Assembly: GCF_004348675.1 (NCBI RefSeq)
Contig: NZ_SMKN01000005.1
Location: 1 to 64,000, forward strand
Direction: 5' to 3'
Origin: Micromonospora sp. KC606
GTDB taxonomy: Bacteria; Actinomycetota; Actinomycetes; Mycobacteriales; Micromonosporaceae
Length of the DNA: 64,000 bases
The notes below the pieces were generated by a model that searched no databases, had not been told where the DNA came from, and was given only the letters and a program-made list of their open reading frames with translations. Position numbers and translations under genes: made by a program. Below, in pieces: positions 34,306 through 42,031 of this stretch. Position 1 is the stretch's first letter; every line of letters starts with the position of its first letter.

Positions 34306-35283
34306 TCACCCGTCCGGTGTCGAGTCGGCCAGGGTGGCGTGCAACCGCTCGTGCGCGGCGGGCGGGGCGTCGAACCAGTCGAGGGCGTACCGGGCGGCGC
34401 CGAGCACCGGCCGGGCATCCACGATGACGAGTGTCGCCGACGCCGGTAGCCGGCGCTGGACGGCCCGGAGCAACATCGGGTGGCGTGGCCGGATCACGCC
34501 GCCGCCGAGAGCGACGTCGTGGGACGAATCCAGGATGCCCAACCGCCGGCCGGCGACCGTCGCCAGCATGACGATCTCCCTGGCCAGCCGAGACACGAGC
34601 GAGGCGGAGACCCGATCACCCTCGGCGGCGTGCATGAAGATGAGCGGAGTCAACTCCTGGCGGCGCTCCGGGGCGATGTGCCCGTAGTGGAACGCGGCGA
34701 TCACCGCGTCCATGTCCGGCAGGTCGAAGTGGGCGGCTACCGCTCCGCCCAGCGTTGTCGACGGCCCGCGACCGTCGTGGTCGCGGGTGGCGTGCCACAG
34801 CGCCAGACTGCCCAGGCTCCATCCGCTGCCCCAGTCGCCGGAGACCTCGCCGATCGACCAGAAGCCCGTGGTGCGCCCGTCCGCCGCGCGCGCCACGCAG
34901 TTGATTCCGGTGCCACAGACGATGCCGATCGCGTTCGGCGCGGCCGTACCGGCACGCAGCACGGCGTAGGTGTCGTTGCCGACGTGGATCGAGTGCCCCC
35001 AGCCGAAGCCCGCCACCGCCGAGGTCAACATCTCGACCTCGGCCGGCAGGTCCGCCCCGGAGAGGTAACACTCGACCCGGTCGAACGCGGTCGAGTCCGG
35101 CAGCCCGGCTCGGGTGAGCGTCGAGCGGACGAGTTCCCGTAGCCGCCGCATTGCCTCCGGCAGGCCGATCATCTGGTGGCAGGTGGGTGGACCCTTGGCG
35201 ACCGCCAGCACCCCACCGGTCTCGTCGCCGATGACCACGTCGGTCTTCGAGCCGCCGCCGTCGACGGCCAGGTAGAGCCTCAT
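34306..35283 (-). CDS. BadF/BadG-type ATPase, N-acetylglucosamine kinase-like
   Basis: 325 residues from the ATG at 35283, which overlaps the GH4 stop (ATGA). ASKHA-fold motifs: LAVDGGGSKTDVVIGD (phosphate 1), VGNDTYAVLRAG, IVCGTGINCVARA (phosphate 2) and GGGVIRPRHP (adenosine). GSGWSLGSLALW matches the GlcNAc-kinase subgroup of the BadF family. It would phosphorylate a (amino)sugar or sugar moiety at a hydroxyl with ATP. Translational coupling to a 6-phospho-glycosidase-family enzyme suggests the two act in sequence. Confidence 0.83.
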   Translation of the reverse strand: MRLYLAVDGGGSKTDVVIGDETGGVLAVAKGPPTCHQMIGLPEAMRRLRELVRSTLTRAGLPDSTAFDRVECYLSGADLPAEVEMLTSAVAGFGWGHSIHVGNDTYAVLRAGTAAPNAIGIVCGTGINCVARAADGRTTGFWSIGEVSGDWGSGWSLGSLALWHATRDHDGRGPSTTLGGAVAAHFDLPDMDAVIAAFHYGHIAPERRQELTPLIFMHAAEGDRVSASLVSRLAREIVMLATVAGRRLGILDSSHDVALGGGVIRPRHPMLLRAVQRRLPASATLVIVDARPVLGAARYALDWFDAPPAAHERLHATLADSTPDG

Positions 35284-36542
35284 CGGACCCACCCGAGATA
35301 GTCGGCGTTGGCGGCCAGCAGACGGTCGGTCAGCGCGTCGGCCAGGTGGTGCTGGCCGACGAGCGGATGCGCCAGCAGCGCCCGGTAGACGCGCTCGCGG
35401 CCACCGCGAGTCGCCGCCGCCAGGGCCAGCTCCTCGTAACCGGCGACGTGGCTGACCAGCCCAGATATCTCGGGCGGTAGCGGTCGGAGCCGCCGGGGGC
35501 TGGCCCCGGTACCGTCGATGTCGCAGGTGACCTCGATGACGGACTCCTCCGGCAGCTGCGGGAACGTGCCGCGGTTGCGGACGTTCGCCACGTGTGGGCC
35601 CGGTGCGTCGCCGGTCAGCGCGGCGATCAGGCCCACCGCGGCCTCCGAGTAGTAGGCCCCGCCCCGCCGGTTGAGCAGTTCCGGCTTCGTGCTGACCTCC
35701 GGGTCGGCGTAGATGTCCAGCAGGGACCGTTCGATGGCGGCGACCTGCTCCCCCCGGGTCGGCACGTCACGCTCCGCCTCGACCACCGCGTCGTGGAAGT
35801 AGAAGTAACGCAGATAGGAGGAGGGGACGGCACCGAAGAAGGTCAGCAGTTCCGGCGGCAGCCCCACCTCTGCGGCGAGCGCCTCCGGCTGTTCGCGAAG
35901 GAGCTCCGGCAGGCGGTCGTCGCCGGCGACGACCGCCTGCCGGGTCCAGGTCAGGTGGTTGAGCCCGGCGTGGTCGAGGACCACCTCCTCCGGTACGACG
36001 CCGAGCAGGTGCGCGAAGCGGCGCTGCAGTTGGATGGCGACGTTGCAGAGCCCGACGGCCCGGTGGCCGGCGTCGAGCAGTGCCCGGGTGACGATACCGA
36101 CCGGGTTGGTGAAGTCGATGATCCACGCGTCCGGCGCGGCACGCCGAGAGGCCAGCTCCGCCACCTGCAACGCCACGGGCACGGTTCGCATCGCCATCGC
36201 CAGGCCACCGGCTCCCGTGGTCTCCTGGCCCACGCACGCGCACTCCATCGGAAAGGTCTCGTCCGAGATCCGCGCCCGTGTCCCTCCGACCCGGAGCTGG
36301 ATCAGGACCACGTCCGCGGCGTCGAGACCCTCGTCGGCGACCGTGGTCCAGGTGACCCGGCCCGGGTGCCCCTGCGCGGCGAAGAGCCGTGCCGCGAAGC
36401 GGCCGATCACGCCGAGGCGGTCCGGTGCGGTGTCGACGAGCGCAAGTTCGGTCACCGGAAGGACTCCCCGGAGCCGGGCGAGCCCGTCGGCAAGCTCGGG
36501 CGTGTAGGTCGAGCCGCCGCCGACTACCGCGATTTTCATCAT
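35280..36542 (-). CDS. GH4-family (6-phospho-)glycosidase, NAD+/Mn2+-dependent
   Basis: 420 residues. The Rossmann motif VVGGGSTYTPELADGL is at the N-terminus; GLCNVAIQLQRR carries the Mn2+-ligand Cys and DHAGLNHLTW the His; DFTNPVGIVTRALL is also typical. GH4 enzymes cleave by transient oxidation at C3 and elimination, acting on 6-phospho-alpha/beta-glucosides, alpha-galactosides or glucuronides. This one is closest in pattern to 6-phospho-beta-glucosidases. There is no PTS transporter beside it, unlike catabolic loci; instead it is coupled to a BadF-type kinase. It is divergent from the GT4 gene. Confidence 0.88.
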   Translation of the reverse strand: MMKIAVVGGGSTYTPELADGLARLRGVLPVTELALVDTAPDRLGVIGRFAARLFAAQGHPGRVTWTTVADEGLDAADVVLIQLRVGGTRARISDETFPMECACVGQETTGAGGLAMAMRTVPVALQVAELASRRAAPDAWIIDFTNPVGIVTRALLDAGHRAVGLCNVAIQLQRRFAHLLGVVPEEVVLDHAGLNHLTWTRQAVVAGDDRLPELLREQPEALAAEVGLPPELLTFFGAVPSSYLRYFYFHDAVVEAERDVPTRGEQVAAIERSLLDIYADPEVSTKPELLNRRGGAYYSEAAVGLIAALTGDAPGPHVANVRNRGTFPQLPEESVIEVTCDIDGTGASPRRLRPLPPEISGLVSHVAGYEELALAAATRGGRERVYRALLAHPLVGQHHLADALTDRLLAANADYLGWVR

Positions 36543-36745
36543 TTACCTCGCTCGGAGGAGTCGATTGGCTCGGCGCTCACCGTGCTGCGACGCCGCCGAG
36601 TGACACGGCGAGTACCGGACTGCCGCCGCCTGACGATAAGCGATTCGTGGAATGTTCGCGTACGTCGACGGAACAACCGCGACGGCTGCCCGATAACCCA
36701 GTCGTGGATATAGTGATGTCGATCGACGGGCATGGGGGTATCTGC
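36543..36745. promoter_or_regulatory. Divergent promoter region between GH4 and GT4 genes
   Basis: 203 bp expected to carry promoters for the leftward GH4-kinase pair and the rightward glycosyltransferase operon. A short inverted repeat TGTTC...GAACA (36654-36676) is present but does not fit the StrR box. The GGGGG at 36734-36738 is the Shine-Dalgarno that supports the ATG at 36746. Confidence 0.4.
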
Positions 36746-38260
36746 ATGGCGTCAGGTTCTTATCGGGGTACGCGGCTGCTGCTTTTCCAGGTTCGACCGC
36801 TGCTGGCCGAAGTCGCTCAGGACGGCTCGCAGGCGGTGCTGGTCGACGTGCTGCGTTATTTCAGTCGGCTGGGTGTGCGCGTCACGGTGTATTGCGGAAC
36901 GTTGCCGGGGGCGCCGACCGAACTCGACCTATTTCCTGGCGTGACGGTACGACCGGTGCTCGGCTTCAACAACGGGGTCGGTGACCCATATTGGACTCCG
37001 CCGTTCCGACTGACGGACATGGTCGACGTCCTGCTCGACGAGGCGAAACGCCATGACCTGCTCTATGTACACGATCTCAACCTGCGGTTTGACTTCGTGC
37101 GCGCGGACCGGCCGCTCGTCGGCGGAGTATACGACTTCGTCTATCCACACACTCTGGCGGGCACGATCGCGTTCAACGGTGACCGCCTCGTGACGAATTC
37201 CGACTACGTGGGTGCCTGTGTCCGGGAAACACTGCGACGGCACCGATCGCTGCCCGACGACGCGATCCGCGTCGTGAACACGGGCTTCGACACGGCGCGG
37301 TACCGGCCGGGCGCCGGTGCGATGGGCGAGCGGCTCGGCCTGGCCCCGGACGTCGTCGCGGTCCTGTTCCCACACCGGCCGGAGGAGAGCAAGGGCCTGC
37401 CGGACACGATTCGGGTTCTCGCGGCCCTGCGCGACCGGCTCTCCCCGGACGTGTTCGCGCGCGTGCGACTGCTCGTGCCGGTCTGGCCCGACGTGGCGGT
37501 CGACAACGAGGAGTCCGCGCACACGAGGGCGTACGCGGCGGCGAACGACGAGGCGGCCCGGCTCGGCGTACGGGACAACCTCCATTTTCACGACTGGGTG
37601 CCACGATCCGAGATGCCGCACTACTACTCGACGGGCGTGGCCACGCTCTGCATCGGCAGTTTTCCCGAGGCATTCGGCAATGTGCATGTGGAGTCGATGC
37701 TCTGCGGCGTTCCGGCGATCGTCTCACGGGTGGCCGCGCAGCGGACGACTGTGCCGGACGAACTCGTCCGCAAGGTCGATCCGGGCGATGTCGACGCCGC
37801 TGCCGATCATCTCGCGGAGGTGATCGGCCGCCGCGAACGGGTCGGCGAGGACCTGATGGCGTACCTGCGCCACCGGTACTCGCTCGCGACCGCACTGCGC
37901 GGCTACTCCGATGCCATTCTGGGCTGCGAGCGCGACACGGGCCCGGTTCTCACCCCGCAGCCCCCGCTTTCCGCGGACACCCTGCTGCGCATTCCGCCCT
38001 GGGCCGCCCGGCTGCAGGGGGGCTACTACAACGACTACACCGGGTTCTGCGCCGACCCCACACTTCGGTCGTGTCTCGCCGACATCGAGGGGGGCGTCAG
38101 AGTCGGCAACCTGATGCGGGCTCATGGCATTACCGAGGACCACGTCGCGCGCTGGACGGCGGATGGCCTCGTGGTCGCCGGTCCCGTTGCGCCGGGAGCA
38201 CCGAACCGCGCCGGGAGCGCCGATCGCGACGACGGACCAGAAGAGAGTGAGAGCGTATGA
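36746..38260 (+). CDS. GT4-type (GT-B) glycosyltransferase
   Basis: 504 residues from the ATG at 36746, chosen for its Shine-Dalgarno over an ATG at 36716. The core shows VYDFVYPH, VVNTGFDTARYRPG (donor-domain entry), a FPHRPEESKGLPD segment and the EX7E motif PEAFGNVHVESMLCGVP. The C-terminal ~110 residues, after the Rossmann domain, contain LQGGYYNDYTGF and HGITEDHVARW and are unrecognised. No membrane segment. Its last 4 bases overlap the start of the carbamoyltransferase gene, so the sugar it attaches may be the one carbamoylated. Confidence 0.85.
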   Translation: MASGSYRGTRLLLFQVRPLLAEVAQDGSQAVLVDVLRYFSRLGVRVTVYCGTLPGAPTELDLFPGVTVRPVLGFNNGVGDPYWTPPFRLTDMVDVLLDEAKRHDLLYVHDLNLRFDFVRADRPLVGGVYDFVYPHTLAGTIAFNGDRLVTNSDYVGACVRETLRRHRSLPDDAIRVVNTGFDTARYRPGAGAMGERLGLAPDVVAVLFPHRPEESKGLPDTIRVLAALRDRLSPDVFARVRLLVPVWPDVAVDNEESAHTRAYAAANDEAARLGVRDNLHFHDWVPRSEMPHYYSTGVATLCIGSFPEAFGNVHVESMLCGVPAIVSRVAAQRTTVPDELVRKVDPGDVDAAADHLAEVIGRRERVGEDLMAYLRHRYSLATALRGYSDAILGCERDTGPVLTPQPPLSADTLLRIPPWAARLQGGYYNDYTGFCADPTLRSCLADIEGGVRVGNLMRAHGITEDHVARWTADGLVVAGPVAPGAPNRAGSADRDDGPEESESV

Positions 38261-40041
38261 GCAACGTCCTCGGAGTCTCGGCCCTCTACCACGACGCCGC
38301 AGCGGCGATCATGGTCGACGGCCGCCTCATCGCCGCCGCGCAGGAGGAGCGGTTCTCTCGTCGCAAGCAGGACCGTACGGTGCCGTGGCGAGCGGCGCGA
38401 GCCTGCCTCGACCTGGCCGGACTCACCATGGCCGAGATCGACTGTCTTGCCTACTACGAGGATCCGGCCATGAAGCTGGATCGGCAGATGTCCATGCTCG
38501 CCACGGAGACGAGGCCGCAGGTAGCCCGGGAACTCGCGGCCAGGATCGATCCGTACCGCCCGTTCCGGGCGCTGCGGGAGAGCCTCGGCTGCGATCGTCC
38601 GATCAGATTCGTACCGCACCACATGTCGCACGCGGCGAGCGCGTTCTATTTCTCCGGCTTCGAGTCGGCGGCCGTCCTCGTGCTGGACGGGGTCGGCGAG
38701 TGGTCGACGTCGTCGTACGGCTTCGGTCACGTGGACCGGGGCATCGATCTGGTCGAGGCCGACCGGTTCCCGCATTCCCTGGGGCTGTTCTACAGCACGA
38801 TCACCGCCTACCTCGGGTTCGACGTCAACGAGGGCGAGTACAAGACGATGGGGTTGGCGCCGCTCGGGAAGCCGGTGCTAGCCGACCGGCTGCGACACAT
38901 CATCGGGTGGAACGAGGACGGCGACGTACGGCTGGATCTCACATACTTCGACTTCCTCGGGCTGCGCCGGATGTGGTCTCCCCGGTTGGTCGAGTTGCTC
39001 GGCCAGCCACCACGCGCCGGCGAGGAGGCGCTCACCGACTGGCACGCCGACCTGGCCAGCAGCGCGCAGTCGATCCTGGAGAGCGTGGTCCTGCAAAAGG
39101 CTAGCAGGGTCAGGGAACGCACCGGGGCCAGGAATCTCTGCATGGCCGGCGGGGTGGCGCTCAACTGCGTCGCCAACGCCCGCCTTCGGCAGAGCGGGCT
39201 CTTCGACGACATCTTCGTGCAGCCGGCCGCCGGCGACGCGGGCGGCTCGCTCGGCGCGGCCGCGCAGGTCTCCCGCGACCTCGGCAGCGCTCCGCCGGTC
39301 CGACGCCTCCGGGACGTGTACCTGGGCCCGGAGTACTCCACCGAGCGGGACGTCATTCCCGTCGTACGGGCCGCGAACCTGCCCTTCGGTGACTTCAGGA
39401 TCCGACCCGACGAGTTGCTCGACGACGTGGTGCGGCGGCTGGCGGCGGGTCAGGTGGTCGGATGGTTCCAGGGCCGCATGGAGTTCGGGCCGCGGGCGCT
39501 CGGGAACCGCTCCATCCTCGCCGATCCCCGCGTCGCCGGCATGCGTGACCGGATCAACGGCCTGGTCAAGCTCCGCGAGGCGTTCCGGCCGTTCGCGCCC
39601 AGCGTCCTGCGCTCACACGCGTCGACGTACTTCGCCGGTGGCGAGGAGCACCCCTTCATGCTGGAGACCGTCCAGGCACTCACCGACAGCCTGCCGGCGG
39701 TGACCCACGCCGACGGTTCCGCCCGGGTGCAGACCGTGGACCCGCAGACCAACCCGCGCTACGCCGCGCTGCTGGAGCGGTTCTGGTCCCAGGAGGGCTG
39801 CGCCGTCCTGCTCAACACGTCGTTCAACCAACGCGGTGAGCCGATCGTCTGCACGCCGACCGACGCGCTGGCCTGCTTCGCCCGGTCGCGACTCGACGCG
39901 GTCGTCCTGGGCGACGTACTCGTCGACGTGGCGGACGTACCGCCGTCGCTGACCGCGTCGATCACCGCGCGCGGCAAGGTCTCCGCCTTCAGCGACGAGC
40001 CGGAGTCCGGCCGGGCGCTCGCCGTGTACGAGCTCGCATGA
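38257..40041 (+). CDS. NodU/CmcH-type O-carbamoyltransferase
   Basis: 594 residues, full length for the TobZ/NodU/CmcH family. The N-terminal Kae1-like domain starts VLGVSALYHDAAAAIMVDG, with QEERFSRRKQD and the metal-binding HHMSHAASAF; NLCMAGGVALNCVAN is in the middle. The C-terminal YrdC-like domain carries FQGRMEFGPRALGNRSILADP, LREAFRPFAPSVL and NTSFNQRGEPIV. The enzyme makes carbamoyladenylate from carbamoyl phosphate and ATP, then transfers the carbamoyl to a hydroxyl, often on a sugar. Coupled to the GT4 gene, it points to a carbamoylated glycoside product. Confidence 0.93.
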   Translation: MSNVLGVSALYHDAAAAIMVDGRLIAAAQEERFSRRKQDRTVPWRAARACLDLAGLTMAEIDCLAYYEDPAMKLDRQMSMLATETRPQVARELAARIDPYRPFRALRESLGCDRPIRFVPHHMSHAASAFYFSGFESAAVLVLDGVGEWSTSSYGFGHVDRGIDLVEADRFPHSLGLFYSTITAYLGFDVNEGEYKTMGLAPLGKPVLADRLRHIIGWNEDGDVRLDLTYFDFLGLRRMWSPRLVELLGQPPRAGEEALTDWHADLASSAQSILESVVLQKASRVRERTGARNLCMAGGVALNCVANARLRQSGLFDDIFVQPAAGDAGGSLGAAAQVSRDLGSAPPVRRLRDVYLGPEYSTERDVIPVVRAANLPFGDFRIRPDELLDDVVRRLAAGQVVGWFQGRMEFGPRALGNRSILADPRVAGMRDRINGLVKLREAFRPFAPSVLRSHASTYFAGGEEHPFMLETVQALTDSLPAVTHADGSARVQTVDPQTNPRYAALLERFWSQEGCAVLLNTSFNQRGEPIVCTPTDALACFARSRLDAVVLGDVLVDVADVPPSLTASITARGKVSAFSDEPESGRALAVYELA

Positions 40042-40079
40042 CGCCGCCCGGTGGGGGCGTCTGGCTATCGGGAGGGGCC

Positions 40080-42017
40080 ATGGAAGAAACGCAGCCGCCG
40101 AGCCGGATCGGCGTATGGGACCACCGGCCAGCCGACGACAGGTACGTCCGGTCGGCGGGCGACTTGCCCAACTGGGGGGACCGCACGGACTTCGGCCGGC
40201 GGCCGGACGGGCGGCGGATCCTCCTCCTGGGCGAATCAGTGGCGCGGGGCCTCTGCTACGAGCCCGTGATCACCCCGGCGAAGCTGCTTGAGCAGGCACT
40301 GCGGGGAAGTGCGTCCGAGGGGATCGAGGTCGTCGACCTCGCGCTCAGCGGTGCGCGGATCTCCGATGTCCGGGAGGTCGCCGCCTCCGCACGGCACCTG
40401 GAGCCCGACCTGGTGGTCGTCTTCGCCGGCAACAACTGGAAGTACGAACTCAGCGAGTGGGCGCCGACCGAGGCCAGGGCACGCGACGCGCGGGCGCTGG
40501 AGGGCGGCGGTCTCCAAGCCGTGCTGCGGCAGCGCGAGAATGCCCTCACCGAACTGGCCGTCGGCTTCGTCGAGCAGATCTGCGCACTGTTCGAGAACGT
40601 GGCATCGGTGGTCTTCGTCCTGCCGGAACGGAACCTCCTCGACTGGCACCCGGCGCCGTTGGCCCCCGTCCTCGGCGGCGGCGCGGAGCTGTCCTGGTGT
40701 CGACTGCTCGACGAGGCGCGGGCCTTCGCTCGCGCCGGCGACTGGGACGGGGTGCTCGGCGCGGCCACGGCGCTGCACGACCTCGACGGGGGCCTGTCCG
40801 ACGAGGGATTCCGGCTCAGGGCGGAGGCACATCGTTTCCGCGGCGACCTCACCGAGGCACTGGCCAACTACCGGCGGGCATTCGACGTTCGACTCTGGTG
40901 CGACGGCATCGATCCGTCGTGGCTGCCCTCCGCGGGGGCCGCGGGTGCCCGTAAGGCGGTCGCGGATCGCGGTGCCCAGCTCGTCGACCTGACCACGCTG
41001 CTACCGACGTACGCCGCGAGCGGGATTCCGGACCGGTCGCTCTTCTACGACTTCTGCCACCTCAACGGGCGAGGTCTGCTGCTGGCCGCGACCGAGATCG
41101 CGCACGGTATCGCGCCTCTGGTGGGCGTGACGGTGACCCGGGAAACCTGCGCCGCGCGCCTCACCCCGCCGGACCCCCGGACCGAAGCGGGAGCGGCCTT
41201 CTGCGCCGGCTTCGTCAACGCCGACTTCGCGCAGCCGGAGGAGACGCTGACCCACTTCGCGCGGACGGCGGCAGCGGCGGACGCCGAGATCGTGACCGCG
41301 ATGGCGGCGTACTGCTCCGCGCCCGCGACCTCGGTGCCCTGGTGGATGCGGACGATCGAGGTGCCGGGCTTCCCGGCCGCACAGCGTTTCCTGCGCGGCA
41401 TCGGGCGTACCGGCCGCTACGTCCACGACGACGCCCTCGTCGAGGCGTTCATGTCGCAGCTGCGCACGGTCGGCGTCACCGCGCCGGCCGAGCCGGCGGT
41501 GTCACCGGAGCGGGTACTCGCCGGCGGCGTCCGGACCAACCTGCTCGACCCCATCTTCGCGCCGGCCTGGCGGCCGCTGGACTGGGAGGGCATCCTGCCC
41601 ACCCTGCCCGGTCGGCCGACCGGCTACCGCCACTACTTCCGGGCACACACCGAGGTGAGCACGTTCTCCTTCGGGCTGGACGCCGCCCGGCCGGTGCAGC
41701 TGCAGATCGTGGCCCGCCTGGGCTCACCGGGCTCGGGCACCCTCCGCGTCCGGGTCAACGGAGCCGACGCGGGCGACCTCGAACTCGCGGACGAGTGGCG
41801 ACCGCTCGGGATCACCGTCGGACCGCCGGACGTGCGGGCTGGCCGCAACAGGATCGAGATCCGCTGGTGCCGGACGGAGATCCGGACGCCACCTTTCGTC
41901 ACGACGGCACACCGACTCGAGCAGGGGCTGGGACAGGAGCTGTCCGTGGTGTACGGGGAACTGCACTCCGTCCACGCCTGGGTACCGGCCGACGAGGCGT
42001 CGACGGCCGACCGGTGA
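40080..42017 (+). CDS. SGNH-fold hydrolase/transferase-like protein
   Basis: About 645 residues from the ATG at 40080, which has a strong GGGAGGGG site; an ATG at 40038 overlapping the carbamoyltransferase stop is the alternative. SGNH landmarks: RILLLGESVARG (Ser block), VVVFAGNNWKYEL (Asn block) and FYDFCHLNGRGLLLA (His block). Between Asn and His blocks sits a TPR-like insertion (SWCRLLDEARAFARAG..., EALANYRRAF). The C-terminal ~170 residues form a predicted beta-rich domain. Without a signal peptide it is intracellular. Acyl transfer to or removal from a glycoside is a possible role. It converges with the second GH3 gene, 14 bp between stops. Confidence 0.72.
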   Translation: MEETQPPSRIGVWDHRPADDRYVRSAGDLPNWGDRTDFGRRPDGRRILLLGESVARGLCYEPVITPAKLLEQALRGSASEGIEVVDLALSGARISDVREVAASARHLEPDLVVVFAGNNWKYELSEWAPTEARARDARALEGGGLQAVLRQRENALTELAVGFVEQICALFENVASVVFVLPERNLLDWHPAPLAPVLGGGAELSWCRLLDEARAFARAGDWDGVLGAATALHDLDGGLSDEGFRLRAEAHRFRGDLTEALANYRRAFDVRLWCDGIDPSWLPSAGAAGARKAVADRGAQLVDLTTLLPTYAASGIPDRSLFYDFCHLNGRGLLLAATEIAHGIAPLVGVTVTRETCAARLTPPDPRTEAGAAFCAGFVNADFAQPEETLTHFARTAAAADAEIVTAMAAYCSAPATSVPWWMRTIEVPGFPAAQRFLRGIGRTGRYVHDDALVEAFMSQLRTVGVTAPAEPAVSPERVLAGGVRTNLLDPIFAPAWRPLDWEGILPTLPGRPTGYRHYFRAHTEVSTFSFGLDAARPVQLQIVARLGSPGSGTLRVRVNGADAGDLELADEWRPLGITVGPPDVRAGRNRIEIRWCRTEIRTPPFVTTAHRLEQGLGQELSVVYGELHSVHAWVPADEASTADR

Positions 42018-42031
42018 CGAGCAGGGGTGCC

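Noticed and set aside
36654..36676. TGTTC...GAACA inverted repeat upstream of the GT4 gene as a possible operator
   Set aside because: The arms are only five bases, spacing and sequence do not fit the StrR box, and it could occur by chance.
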